A stretch of 64,000 nucleotides of DNA from Latrodectus hesperus (GCA_037975125.1 CM075853.1:89414395-89478394); one strand, 5' to 3'. Shown: positions 47,138 through 60,119, counted from the stretch's first letter. Numbers and translations: made by a program. The notes: a model not told the origin generated them from the letters alone.

Positions 47138-47675
47138 GAAAATCACCTTAATTCCAGAAGAAACGTTATCTAGACACGTACCGACTAATCAACACATGTT
47201 TCAATTTGATAAAGAAATAGAAACGATATTAATTAGCTCACTATCTGAATATGAAAAAATTTAAAATATATAACGAGTTATTACAGAAGACAATGAATAT
47301 GCAAAATTATAATTTACCTTGGAAAGAAAAAATTGGTGAAGAAATAAAAAGTCCCCAAAAGTCTAAAGAAGAAAATATTTATTACACAGATATGATATTA
47401 AATTCAGTTCCAAGTTCTTTTAAGAAACAAGCTCAAAACTTGATGTGGTTATTACAAGAGGATTCTTCAGAAATGCGTTGTAATCAAAATGGTAAAATGA
47501 TTTACACAAGGGACATATTTATGCGAACTCTAATATAGCAGACTTGTTTAACATGATTTTTACTAATAGAAAAGAAACTAATATTATAGCTAAAGATGAA
47601 TTCATTAAAGTTTTACATGAAATGAATATTCCTCGACATTATATTAAAAATAAGCAACTATTATTGAATAAATAA
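47127..47675 (+). pseudogene. Conserved small ORF of the Maverick/adintovirus-like element, function unknown
   Basis: It starts MEFKKITLIPEETLSRH at 47,127. It changes frame near 47,260 to FKIYNELLQKTMNMQNYN, continues DMILNSVPSSFKKQAQNLMW and QNGKMIYTRD, then changes frame again near 47,520 to NIADLFNMIFTNRK and FIKVLHEMNIPRHYI, stopping at 47,673-47,675. The pattern I-L-x-S-V-P-x-x-x-x-x-x-A, followed by N-I-x-D-L and a terminal L-x-x-x-N-I-P, recalls an ORF that often sits next to the pX-like gene in animal Maverick-type elements. Its role is not known to me. The strong Lys and Asn content is due to the AT-rich genome. Confidence 0.55.
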
Positions 47676-47820
47676 GAAATTGTTAATAAAATTATTCTCT
47701 TCCGAAAATTTATGTAAATTCATTGATTTTAAAATTCATATCTTTTACTTACCTTGTTAATAATGAACTATTAATAAAATTGTACCAGTTTCCTCACCAC
47801 GCAAGACATATGGTACATTC

Positions 47821-47853
47821 GGCGCATTATCGCTTTTTTATATTTGGTGAGAT
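47821..47853 (+). repeat. Direct repeat flanking the Maverick relic, right copy
   Basis: Partner of 42,033-42,066. It lies 146 bases after the last relic ORF. Confidence 0.5.
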
Positions 47854-48426
47854 TCCCCAGTAGGTCTATTTTACCGAGTTTACAAACATTAAAACACTTT
47901 TAATGCTACATCCAATATATTATACTTTATATTTTCAAAATAATTTTTAAAGTCTATTAATGATAAAACATTAAAAAATCTCTTGTTTATACACATATAC
48001 AATATATCTATAGAAGTGGATCTAATGTTTGTTAGGTTCCTAGCCTAAATGGCTAGTACCTTCTGTTCCTAAGAAATTTTTCTACACCTAACTTTAGTTG
48101 AGATTAACATAATGATTTCAAAACATAAGGTTATTTAAACACAAAAGATTAAGAAAATATTTTGCTTAGGTTAAAGTGCTCCCAACGAGAGTTCTTTGCA
48201 TGAGATTGAATAAACATAAAAAAGAAAAATTTGAATACACATTACAAACAAGAATGCAAAAAAAAAAAAAAAAATTAAATTACAGTTATATACATAGTAA
48301 CAGTATTGATATAACTATGTAAAGACAAAATATTTTTTAATTCTTTTATATATGCATATATATAAATACAATTTTTTTCCTTTTCTGTATTTTATTATTT
48401 TTTTTAAGTATAAGAAGAAGAAATTA
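47854..48426. other. No gene seen
   Basis: AT-rich, with an A-run at about 48,258-48,274. It may be the outer part of the viral relic or its host flank. Confidence 0.4.
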
Positions 48427-48600
48427 TTAATTTCTACTTTTTGGGAGGCGAATAGATAAGTTTGAATGTGGCTTAGCCCGCAGAACCGCCCTTGGTCTGT
48501 GGAAATTGGAAAGTTCATAGGGACTGCAGTTTTCAATTGCTTGAATTTCAGAGTTATCAATTTCATAAAGATTGTTGTAGAAGCGAAAAGTATGAAACGT
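48427..48600 (-). pseudogene. 3' end fragment of the Jockey-clade element seen at 7-8.3 kb
   Basis: The - strand frame reads FYNNLYEIDNSEIQAIENCS, then PYELSNFHRPRAVLRAKPH. It aligns with FYKNMEKLPNSEVKKIERYS and PYELNNLHRPRSVLILKP at about 8,195-8,310. It is a short 3' piece and abuts the gypsy remnant on its 5' side. Confidence 0.75.
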
Positions 48601-48619
48601 GGAGCCGAGAACCACAACA

Positions 48620-49721
48620 TTGATGATTCTTTACTCCTAGAGCTCTTCAATGAAGCAATGTTCCAGTGCAGACGATCCTAGCATCGATTTCTCCTCTGAC
48701 TTCCGACAAAGCTGCTGAGATTGCCGACAGAATTCTACAAATTCATCCTCATAATGCCTTTGCTATCTCCAGTCAAGATCCTACTCAATCATCATTCACC
48801 GTAGAAAAGAAACCCAACTTCGATTCGCTTTAACTGGAAATAAAGGAGCTACGTAAGGAAATTGCGGAAATACGATCCAGATCGAGAAGCAAGAATCGGA
48901 GCCATCAGAGTTTTCACCATCGGCAACGATCTTCTTCACAAGAAAAACTCTGCTTTTAGCATGCCCGATTTAAGGAAAAGGCTCGAAAATGTACTCCTCC
49001 ATGCGCATCACGGGGAAACGCTACTCCGGGGGATTAGCTTCGACGGACTCCTCCTCCGAAAGTTTTACATCTCATCGCATGTTCATAACGGACAAAAATA
49101 CAGGTACGTGCTTTTTTTTTTCTTTGATTCAGGGAGTGATGCTTCTATAATTGTCGCCTCTAAACAAGAACGCACACTTCCCGTTCTTCAGACATTTCAC
49201 GCTGCTAACGGCAGTTCTATCAATGTGTATGGTCGGAAATCGGTCACTGTCAATTTTGGATTAAGAAGGAATTTTACCTACTCATTTTATATTTGTAATG
49301 TATCCAGTGCAATATTAGGTGCAGATTTTTTTATATCGTTTTAATTTATACCCAGACTTTAGGAATAAACGTCTTGTAGATAACACAACGAATTTAAAAA
49401 TATAGTGTAAAATATTTAGCTGTAAAATATTTTCTGTAAAATCTGTTTTTGTAAATAATGTATATGGTAAAATAATGTCAATATACCCCGATATTACAAA
49501 ATTACCAGATCCTGATATGCCTATAAAACATAATACAGTTCATTATATTAATACCAAAAGGTCCACCAGTTGTAGCTAAGCCTAGACGGTTAGCACCTGC
49601 CGTCTAAAAAGTGCAAAAGCTGAATTTAAACGCATGATTGAACTGGCCATATGCGGCCATCAAAAAGACAATATGCTTCTTCTTTACATATGGTGCCTAA
49701 AAAGGATACTGTCGAGTGGAG
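48620..49721 (+). mobile_element. Ty3/gypsy gag-protease and start of RT, cut by the assembly gap
   Basis: Gag remnants start with NIDDSLLLELF and, after a frame change, TILASISPLTSDKAAEIADR, ending in an Arg/Ser-rich segment and a CTPPC knuckle-like piece. The protease follows in the frame 48,862-49,344: FFDSGSDASIIV (D-S-G), LQTFHAANGSSINVYGRKSV, FGLRRNFTYSFYICNV and AILGADFFI, where I-L-G-x-D is the usual closing motif. The RT start is readable in pieces up to the gap: NTKGPPVVAKPRRLAP, EFKRMIELAICG, then PSKRQYASSLHMVPKKD. The rest lies in or beyond the N run. The copy is broken, with several frame changes. Confidence 0.75.
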
Positions 49722-50221
49722 NNNNNNNNNNNNNNNNNNNNNNNNNNNNNNNNNNNNNNNNNNNNNNNNNNNNNNNNNNNNNNNNNNNNNNNNNNNNNNN
49801 NNNNNNNNNNNNNNNNNNNNNNNNNNNNNNNNNNNNNNNNNNNNNNNNNNNNNNNNNNNNNNNNNNNNNNNNNNNNNNNNNNNNNNNNNNNNNNNNNNNN
49901 NNNNNNNNNNNNNNNNNNNNNNNNNNNNNNNNNNNNNNNNNNNNNNNNNNNNNNNNNNNNNNNNNNNNNNNNNNNNNNNNNNNNNNNNNNNNNNNNNNNN
50001 NNNNNNNNNNNNNNNNNNNNNNNNNNNNNNNNNNNNNNNNNNNNNNNNNNNNNNNNNNNNNNNNNNNNNNNNNNNNNNNNNNNNNNNNNNNNNNNNNNNN
50101 NNNNNNNNNNNNNNNNNNNNNNNNNNNNNNNNNNNNNNNNNNNNNNNNNNNNNNNNNNNNNNNNNNNNNNNNNNNNNNNNNNNNNNNNNNNNNNNNNNNN
50201 NNNNNNNNNNNNNNNNNNNNN
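49722..50221. other. Assembly gap of exactly 500 N
   Basis: The round number suggests a placeholder of unknown true length. The left side is a gypsy RT beginning and the right side a BEL/Pao protease, so at least one element boundary is hidden here. Frames drawn across it are meaningless. Confidence 0.98.
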
Positions 50222-53200
50222 TGTCAAAAACAGTTTTGCTTAGTACGGTAAATTGCTTTCTAAGAGATCATGGAGGAAATTTTTACAGATCACACGCTAT
50301 TTTAGATCAAGGCTCAATGAATAATTATATAACGACTGATTGTGCAAATAGTTTAGGCTTAAAGCGAAATAAAACAAATTTGAGTTTGTGGTATTGGTGA
50401 TACATACACAACAATTAAATCGGTTGCTAAAACTACAATTTCTACTTTAGAGGGAAATTTTAAAAAAGAGTTAGAATTTTTAGTTGTTTCTAAAATTACT
50501 GGTTTCATGCCGTCAAAGATGCTTAAAGTTAATGTACCAGAGTTAAAATATGTAAAATTAGCAGATGAAAACCTTAATAAACCAGGTTGCATAGATTTAC
50601 TTTTAGGCCCTGAAATATTTAACGAATTATTACGTCCAGGTCAGATCTTTCCTGTAAATAGTGATTTGGTTCTTCAAAATACCGTTTTTGGTTATGTAGT
50701 TAGTGGGAGCTTACCCACTACAATGGAGGGAAAGTACAATGCGGATTTATTAAAGATAATACTGCTTTACATGAAGCAATAGAGATATTTTGGAAGATAG
50801 AGAAAATGTTGAAACTAAAATTTCTAAAAATAAAGAAACCATAATATGTGAAGAACATTCCAAAACAAATGTTAAGAGAGACAGTACAGGGAGATATATA
50901 GTTAAAATGCCTTTAAGAAGACCCAAAGAATTTAGGTAACTCTAAAGAAATTGCTTTAAAAAAAATAAATTCGTTATGGAATCGTTTCTTAAGAGAGCCT
51001 GAAAATTTAAAATTTTATAAGGAATTTTTGAGCGAGTTGAGAAATTAGGTCACATGACAGAAGTTCCAGATTGTGAGGAAGAAGTAGGAACGTAATATAT
51101 ACCGCATTTCTGTATTTGTCGCCCTGATAAAAGTACTACAAAACTTCGCGTAGTATTTAACGCGTCTTCTCAAACAACTTTAGGAAATTCACTAAATTCC
51201 TTACAATTTAATGGTGGTACTTTACAAGAGGATCTTTTTTCAATAATGGTGAGGTTCCGTAAACACATTTATGCTTTTGTAGCAGATATTAAACAAATGT
51301 ATAGAATGGTTTTAATTGATCCTAATCAAACTAAACTTTTGAGAATTCTTGGAGAGAGGGAATGAATGAACCAGTTAAAACTTATGAGCTCAAAACAGTT
51401 ACGTATGGCACAGTTAATGCACCATACCTTGCAACTAGAGTGCTTTTTCAGTTATCAACAGATGAAAAAGAGAAGTACCCCCTAGCATCACCCGTCTTAG
51501 AGAGAGATTTTTACATGGACGATGTGCTTAGTGGTGCTGCCACTATAACTGAAACCAAACAGCTTCAAACTGAACTGGAGTATATCCTAAGGAGTGGAGG
51601 AATGACGCTACACAAGTGGTGTCGCAATCATTCGGAATTGCAGACAGGCTCTGATAATGACTACAATTTCCAGGAAGAGACAAGAGCGTTAGGAGTTCTG
51701 TAGAGACACAGCACAGATCATTTCACTTTTCAAATACATCTTGAGAGTGCAATTCCTCCAACGAAAAGATCAGTGCTTTCTACAATTGCAAGAACTTTTG
51801 ATCCCCTTGGCCTCTTGGGTCCAGTGATAACTAAAGCAAAGATTTTCTTGCAAAAACTTTGGTATTTAAATCTAGAGTGGAGTGATGCCCTTCCTGCAAT
51901 GGAGGCACAGCAATGGCAGAACTTTATTGAAACTTTGCCAGCGATCAACAATGTTAAATTTAAACGATGCATATTAATAGACAAATCAATGCACATTGAG
52001 CTTCATGGATTTGCGGATGCATCTAAGTCTGCGTATGGATGTGTCATCTATTGCAAATCAACATCTGAGGCTGGAGATTCTGAAGCATCTTTGGTTTGTA
52101 GCAAGTCACGAGTGGCACCTCTTAAGAGAATTACAATCCCGAGGTTGGAACTGTGTGCAGCAGTTCTCTTAGCGAAGCTGATTACAAAAGTTAAAGATGC
52201 CTTATAGCTTAAGGAATGCAGTAAGAATATCTATTTATGGAGTGATTCCATGATAACTCTTTCGTGGATCCGGAAGGAGCCTTACCTGCTGAAGACGTTA
52301 GTTGCCAACCGAGTTGCTCTAATACAGGACTTGACAGAGATTCATCAGTGGCGCCCCGTGTCATTGAGGGACAATCCTGCTGATCTTATCTCGAGAGGAA
52401 TGGAACCTAATAAACTGATTGAAAGTGAACTTTGGTTTAACGGCCCCAGTTTCCTTGCTGAAGAAGACTATCCCAACCGAGAAATTCCTACATTAGTGAT
52501 ACAAGATCTGTTTACCTCTGAACTGAGAAATATGCTTCAAAATGACTCATCTGTGTTGACTTTAACTTCAAATTCCTTTATTTCTGACTTACTCAATATT
52601 AATAATAACTATGCTAAAATATTGCATGTTGTAAGTTATATTTTCAGATTCCTATACAACTTAAAGAGCTCTACTAAAAAGAGGATAGGAGAATTGTCAA
52701 CAGAAGAAATCAAGGTAGCAGAAAAATTCTTAGTAAAAGAGGTTCAGAGACTAGGATTCCCCTCCGAAATGAAATGTTTGGGCCAACAAAAAACAGTACC
52801 TGATAAAAGTAAGATAAAATGCTTATGCCCCTTTTTAGATCAGGATGGATTATTAAGAGTAAATGGTAGGACAAAAAATGCAAGTATAAATTTCAATAGT
52901 AAATTTCCTATTATTCTTCCAAAGGGCCATAAGCTCACAAAAATCATTAGAGAAATGTATCATAAGCAATATTTTCATTTAGGTCCAACTGCTTTGCTGA
53001 ATTATGTCAGACTAAAATTTTGGCCTATACAAGGTAAAACAACGTGTCGAAAAATTGTGCATGATTGTATTACATGTTTTAAAGCTAAACCTATAGGAGT
53101 TGAACAATTAATGGGTGATTTGCCTAAAGTGAGAGTTACTCCTGATTTCCCATTTAATTGCTCAGGAGTTGATTTCTGTAGACCATTTAATATAAAATAT

Positions 53201-53655
53201 AAACATCAAAGAAAAGGTGTTTTGCACAAAGTATATGTATGCATCTTTATATGTTTGGTTATCAAAGCCATTCATCTTGAAATGGTAACAGATTTGACAT
53301 CAGAAGCATTCATTACATGTTTAAAGAAATTTGTTGCTCGTAGAGGCTTATGTTCAAAACTATACAGGTATTCCGATAATGCAACAAATTTCATAAGTGA
53401 AAATAAAGAATTGTCCAGACTGCACCATTTGGCTTTAAAACTAGATGAGAAACTTGCAAATTATAGTTCCACAGAGAGAATTGATTGGCATTTTCTTCCT
53501 CCTAAAGCTCCCAACTTTGGTGGTTTGTGAGAGAGTGGTGTGAAAATATTTAAATTTCATTTACTACAGTGTGTTTCAATGCTAAACTGAATTATGAAGA
53601 GTTTTTAACTGTCTTTACTCAGATAGAGAGTATTCTTAACTCCAGACCGCTTGTC
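50222..53655 (+). mobile_element. BEL/Pao retrotransposon pol (protease, RT, RNase H, integrase), broken
   Basis: Protease: SHAILDQGSMNNYITTDCAN, with D-Q-G for D-S-G. RT: KLRVVFNASSQTTLGNSLNS, then FVADIKQMYRMVLIDPNQTK and the Y-M-D-D box in FYMDDVLSG. RNase H: ELHGFADASKSAYGCVIY and RITIPRLELCAAVLLAKL. The integrase lies in the long frame 52,250-53,530. It has an H-x-C-x2-C knuckle (HDCITCFKAK), the first Asp in GVDFCRPF, the second in YSDNATNF, and APNFGGL, then a stop where Trp of the usual G-G-L-W stood. It breaks off at NSRPL near 53,655, where a non-LTR element begins. No LTR is seen. The stops (51,701, 52,205, 53,528) are few, so it decayed recently. Confidence 0.85.
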
Positions 53656-55306
53656 ATCTCATGCAGAATGCTTTAAGTTATGTAGGTAAATGGTGCATGG
53701 ATAGGGATCTGATGGTTAATCCTCAGAAAACTTACCTTGTACCTTTTACATGCAAAAGGAAACGGAAGGGTTTTTTCATACCAAGACTTTTTGATGTTGA
53801 AATCAATGTGGCTTCAGAGGTGAAGTATCTGGGCATTTATTTAGAACAAAAACTCAATTGGAATAAACACGTTCATGATAAAATTAACCGGGCAAAGAAA
53901 AGCATTATGATTTGCAGGCGAATGCTCGGTAAAAACTGGGGTCTACATGCAAAACTGATGTTGTGGATGTACATAGCTTTTGTCAGGCCCATTCTCACAT
54001 CTGGTGATCTGGTGGCATAAGGTGGAACAGAAGACTGTGACTTACAGACTAGTAGGTCTACAAAGACTGGCCTGTCTCTGCATTACAAGAGCAATGTCCA
54101 CCGCGCCAACCAGAGCATTGGAAGTTAGGTTGGATCTGACTCCCTTAGACATCTTCATCTGCAGCACTGCCAGAATAAAGCTACAAACCAATGATACTAC
54201 CAACCTGCTGCCAAGGGGCACAGGGGTATTACCATGAAAATTCAAGATCCTACTTTCCTGATGCCCTCGGACTTCATGGAAAAGTCATATATGTTTGAAA
54301 GGACATTTGAAAGAGTTTTTCCAACTAGAGACGAATGGGACAACAACATGTTCAAAACTAAAACAGGAGATCTAACCTGGCACACAGATGGATCACTGGA
54401 AAACAGCCTCTCAGGACTGGGAGTATGTGGCGTGTCACCAAGAACCAGCCTATCTATAAGCCTTGGGCGATACGCTACGGTCTTCCAGGCAAAAGTTTTG
54501 GCCATTATCCACTGTCTGCGACTAAATATGAGGAAGGGCTACCACGGTAAGCGGATTCTCATTTTTAGTGACAGTCAAGCCGCTTTAAAACCGCTCAATT
54601 CTTTCGAAATCAAATCTAAATTGATTTTGGAATGCAGAAACGTTCTTACAGAACTGGCAATTGGAAACAAGGTGATCCTTGTATGGGTGCCAGGGCACAA
54701 AGATATCGAAGGTAATGAAAGGGCTGATGAACTTGCTAAACAAGGATCGTCTTTTGCTCCTATTGGTCCAGAACCTTTTTGTGGGATCAATTTGAAGACC
54801 GCAAAAACCAATGTTCTTAGATGGGAGAGACGGAGGATGTATGAAGCTTGGCTTAACACTCCTGGTCAAACCCACGCTAAAAAAGTAATCTGTGGATCAT
54901 CTGCAAGGATTGCCTCTGAAATTCTAAGATGCTCTAGGCAGAAAATACGTTTTATCGAAGGCTTCATAACTGGGCACTACTATTTTAGAAAACACCTCCA
55001 TAAAATGGGACTGTTTCAGCAAGACCCTATCTGCAGGAAATGTCAGATGCAAGAGGAAACGGCCAAGCATATCATTTAAGAATGCGAGGCTCTTGTCCTC
55101 CCTAGATTAACATATTTAGGCATCATCCTTACCAGAGAGTTATACCTAGACTCCATTAAAGGGTTATCGGACTTTATTACTAAAGTGGGTGACCCGAGCA
55201 ACTGGAACTAGGAAACATTGGGTTTGGAGTTAATAGTACAAAATGCTGATAAAAGCAGAGTTGCCTAATGACTTACATACCCAACTCTAAGAAGAAGAAG
55301 AAGAAC
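53656..55306 (+). mobile_element. 5'-truncated non-LTR retrotransposon: RT thumb, RNase H, Cys/His tail, GAA-repeat 3' end
   Basis: It starts in the RT thumb: MVNPQKTYLVPFTCKRKR, then EVKYLGIYLEQKLNWNKHVH and MYIAFVRPILTSGDL. After a frame change it reads LVGLQRLACLCITRAM and STAPTRALEVRLDLTPL. RNase H is almost intact in the frame 54,234-55,079: TWHTDGSLENSLSGLG, FQAKVLAIIHCL, ILIFSDSQAALK and VWVPGHKDIEGNERADELA. All four catalytic positions look present. The tail has FITGHYYFRKHLHKMGL and CRKCQMQEETAKHII, with a stop before the last E-C. The 3' end is a short GAA repeat at 55,291-55,306. It was inserted in, or joined to, the BEL integrase. Confidence 0.85.
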
Positions 55307-56319
<1,013 letters not shown>

Positions 56320-57240
56320 TGTTGAATTCGTTAAATGAAAAAGAGACCATGAATCGCAAAAAGAATATCTAATGAAGCAAGTTACAAAGAAAGAAATTAT
56401 ACATATGTTAAACTTAGAAAACAGAACATGGTGTATTTATAGATTTTTGACGGCTTGAATACAACCACCAATCAGAAGGCAGCGCTGCAGATGATTGGTG
56501 TAAAATTTGCGGACGTCTTAGAAGACGACAACTTTACAGACGAAAAGAGATTGACTTTGTGCTTCTTTGCAATTACTTATATTATATTATTTACAACACT
56601 CACCCTTAATCACAAAGAAACATGCATAATAAAATCATATAAATCAATAAAAATAAGTATACATTAAGAAATTAGAAACATTCAAACCATCCAATATTTA
56701 CATTAACATAATACAATTTAATACAATTTTAATCCACATAATGGTAAAAGTTCCTTTAATTTAAATTTAGATAAAGATTTTGTAAACATATCAGCAATTT
56801 GTAGGTTAGATGAAATATAGTGAACTTTTATATCATGACAATTCTCAAGGGATGTCGAATACATTTTAATTTAATATCTATTTGTTTTAAACGACCTTTG
56901 TTGTTTTCATTTGTTACACACTTAATACAAGATTGATTATTTTCAAAAACCATCATTTCATTAATATCAGTTAATTCAAAAATAATGTTTTTCAACCACA
57001 GTGCATTTTGAATGGCTTTACTCAGGGCAATAATTTCTGCTTCTGTTGGAGATAAAGCAATACAATTTTGTTTACAACAAGACCAAGATACTGGACAATT
57101 ATTAAACATAATAATCTTACCAGAAATGGATTTTCTATCATTTGGGTTTGCACCCCAGTTAGAATATTGAAAATAATTTTTAGAAGAAAAGTTTTCAGAA
57201 TTTCCTGATAAAATTTTGAAACATTCAATGAAACGATAGG
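56320..57240 (-). mobile_element. Ty1/copia 3' end: RNase H and 3' LTR
   Basis: On the - strand from 57,240: YLSGNSENFSSKNYFQYSNW, then PVSWSCCKQNCIALSPTEAE, which is the K-Q-x-x-I-A-L-S-x-T-E-A-E motif of copia RNase H. ALWLKNIIFEL and FENNQSCIKCVTNENN follow, and after a frame change HYISSNLQIADMFTKSLSKF with the typical A-D-x-F-T-K end. Stop at about 56,728. About 110 bases on, a purine stretch AAGGGTGAG (a polypurine tract) precedes TGTTGTAAAT. The likely LTR is 279 bp (56,320-56,598) and is bounded by TGTTG and CAACA. It has a TATA-like CTATAAATAC in the middle. The 5' part and 5' LTR are missing beyond 57,240. Confidence 0.8.
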
Positions 57241-57944
57241 TATATATAAGGGTTACTAGGGTGAGGGATTTCTAAGCAAACTGGATGCTATGTTTGGAAT
57301 ACTTTACTGAAACAAACGTTTCCTAAGGTTGTAGCGTTCCCAATTATAAACATTATAGGGAATGAGATAGGTGTAAATTTATATTAGATTTCCGAAGGTG
57401 GAAAAGTTACTGAAATTATAGATTAAAAGTATCTGGTAATTAATAAATTGTTTTGTCTTAAAATTTTGACATCCACGGGAATACATGTCACGCGTTTAAA
57501 TTCTGTAGTTTGAACATATCGGAATCATAGAATTGATTACGAAAATATATTAATTCCTTCTTTATTTCTCATAAAAATACTATGCTTCTTAATATACTTC
57601 GAATTTAGTAGTTTCTTGCTACAACTCAATCGGGTACAGTGAAGATGATATAAAATTATGTATATTTTTTTGTTTAGAGCAATTAGTGTGATTGGGATAT
57701 TAATTGAAAAGTGCTGAAGTGTTTGGAGAATACCTGATTATTTCATTATATAAGTAGTGATGCATAGTTTCTCTTGGTATGCACCAAGTGTAGACAAATA
57801 ATTATCAATTTATAATGTACAAATTATATAATGATGAAACTTATTGTTTCTTTCATTAAGAACTGACCAATTTAAAAAGAAAACAATAAATGTATTTGTT
57901 CTGTTAAAGATGTCATTAACTATAAAGGATATATAAACAATTTT
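57241..57944. other. No gene seen
   Basis: AT-rich. The copia reading frame cannot be followed past 57,240. Confidence 0.5.
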
Positions 57945-57957
57945 ATATCTGCATTTA

Positions 57958-58034
57958 TTAACAGTACAAAATGCTGATAAAAGCAGAGGTGCTCAATGAC
58001 ATACAAACCCAACTCGAAGAAGAAGAAGAAGAAG
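57958..58034 (+). mobile_element. 77-bp 3' stub of the 53.7-55.3 kb retrotransposon, with 13-bp target duplication
   Basis: AGTACAAAATGCTGATAAAA, then a GCAGAG step, ACCCAACTC and a GAA repeat match 55,231-55,306. It is flanked by identical ATATCTGCATTTA (57,945-57,957 and 58,035-58,047). This is an extremely 5'-truncated insertion by target-primed reverse transcription and shows where the family's 3' end is. Confidence 0.93.
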
Positions 58035-58047
58035 ATATCTGCATTTA

Positions 58048-59635
58048 GATACATACTTCTTCCAAACTATAAAAAAATGTGTTACCAAGGTTATGATAGA
58101 AAGTCAACAAGGATGAAATGTTCCCTCACATGCTAAAACACTAATTTTACATATGTATTTTTTAAAACAATTCAATTTAACTATGCATTTTTAAACTACT
58201 ACGTGTTATCTTAGTTACATATAAACTGTTTTATTTTGATTCTTTTTGTGAAAAAAATAATAAAATTTGGTGATTTACTTTGGTTGAAAAATGTACAAAT
58301 TTATTTCACAGGCTAACCCATCTGTACCATATATTAAAAATCTTAAAGTATATGTCCATTTTTATTTCAATCAATAAAAGAAAAAAATGATTCAGTTTCA
58401 TATTGTACTTGTTAACCAAATAAAGATTATTTAATTGGATATTGTTTTTGTGTACAAGACAGAAATTTAATTATTAAAATAGGTGGACTGATGAAGTTAT
58501 CGGAAAGGAAAATCAATTATTGTTAGTTTTGACGAAGCTGAAACTGAATCATAAAGTGTTTGTTTATGCATTAAAGAAGCTACTGTTACGAATATTATTT
58601 CAATTTCAGAAACTGAAAGTATTTTTGTAACAAATTATTTATTTAGAAAAAGCTTATTCGATATTAAGACAATGTTGCGTAAATTTTTGATTTTTAAGTT
58701 TATATTAATGTTGAAATTAATGTTTATATACATTTACTTTTTAATATTGAACTATTTTATGTCATAAAGTTTTAATTGTAAAAATCTAAATACAATAATA
58801 ATAAGGTTTTTTTCTGTCAATGGTGTTGTATGGCTATTGGCGAAATCTCAACCTTATGGAGACAATGCATCAATTAAATTATCTCTTAGGTGATGTGGAA
58901 ATATCTCAATAGTCATTACCATTTTTATCGTGATTATTTTAGGAAGATATAAATGTTCAAGGCAGCCCTGATGTGGTGACTGGTAAATTCATAGTTAAAT
59001 TTTTAATTGTAAATATAATGTGACACCAAAATGATCCATTATGACAACTGAGGAGACAAATTTTATAAAATCTCAAAATTTAGATTTCTTCAATAAACAA
59101 TTTTGAAGCCTGGTGATATTCTACATTAGGTAGCTGTAAATTATATTGAAAGCTATTTATGTGGTATTTTTCCTGGCAAATTAATATTTAATAAAATTTG
59201 TGTTTTTTTAATATTTACTACAATTGTTTTAAATTTATATTTACAATCTGTAAATTATGAGGACAAATTAAAGGAACCAATTTAAGGATGAAATTTATAT
59301 GATTCTAATGTTTTACATTATAATTTGAATATATATTTACATAACTTTATGTAAAAGTTTTTAAATAATGTATAGTATGTGAAACCTTTTGATTTTGTTT
59401 TAAAATACTCAAAAAGTTTTTCTTAATTAGTGAGAAGGAATCAATGTTAAACTTATTATAATTAATTAGTATATTTAAATGAGCATAATCTTTTTTTATA
59501 TGTTTCCATCAAAAATAGATTATTTCTAGTGTATACATACTCATCTGTTAAAAAAAGTGAATAACCATTTATTTTATCTCATGATATGCGCTTGCCATTC
59601 CAAATAAAATGATATACCCCCCAAAAAAACAAAAC
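58048..59635. other. No gene seen
   Basis: AT-rich and stop-rich. Confidence 0.5.
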
Positions 59636-59639
59636 ATGC

Positions 59640-59895
59640 AGACTAAATGGAAGTCTTTAACTTCATGTTTATTATAAGACACAATCACAATACAAAGCCG
59701 GAACACGCAGTGATGCCCTCACAGAAAGCACCAACATAACATATGCCGGCTGGGAGGATGTCCCTTCCAGGGTTTCTTTGATGGACAGTAGACTATATTC
59801 ATGTGCAGCTAAAGGAAACCTAAAAACCCTCTATTACTCATCCCGAGCTAGCTTGCAATTCTACTGGCTACTTTCAAAGGTCATCTGCGGACCAA
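59640..59895 (-). repeat. Unclassified GC-richer island, possible LTR piece
   Basis: The island stands out from AT-rich flanks, with GCCGGAACACGCAGTGATGC and GGGAGGATGTCCCTTCCAGG on the + strand. On the - strand an AATAAA (about 59,670) follows a mixed-composition stretch, as in the end of an LTR or a 3' UTR. There is no coding frame and no matching second copy in the window. Confidence 0.3.
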
Positions 59896-60119
59896 AAAAT
59901 AATTCTCTGAATTAAAATTAAATTATTATACATCAACATAGCAAATTTAATAACCATATTTTCCTATATATATAATCTGCAGTAACATATAATCTTTGGC
60001 CATTTTTTACCAAATAGTATAAATATATATACTGCTGATGTGTTGTGACATGAAATATGTTATACTGTTAAAAGAAAAGAAAGTTAATCAGCACCATCTG
60101 TTATATATTGTTCAAAATA

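Noticed and set aside
47780..47860. Short - strand frame with PYVLRGEETGTIL as another viral gene end
   Set aside because: Suggestive but only about 25 codons with no family I can name; not enough to call a gene.
49634..50400. Frames of 175-249 codons
   Set aside because: They are open only because they cross the 500-N gap.
54242..54875. - strand frames of 87-96 codons
   Set aside because: Antisense shadows of the non-LTR RNase H frame on the + strand.
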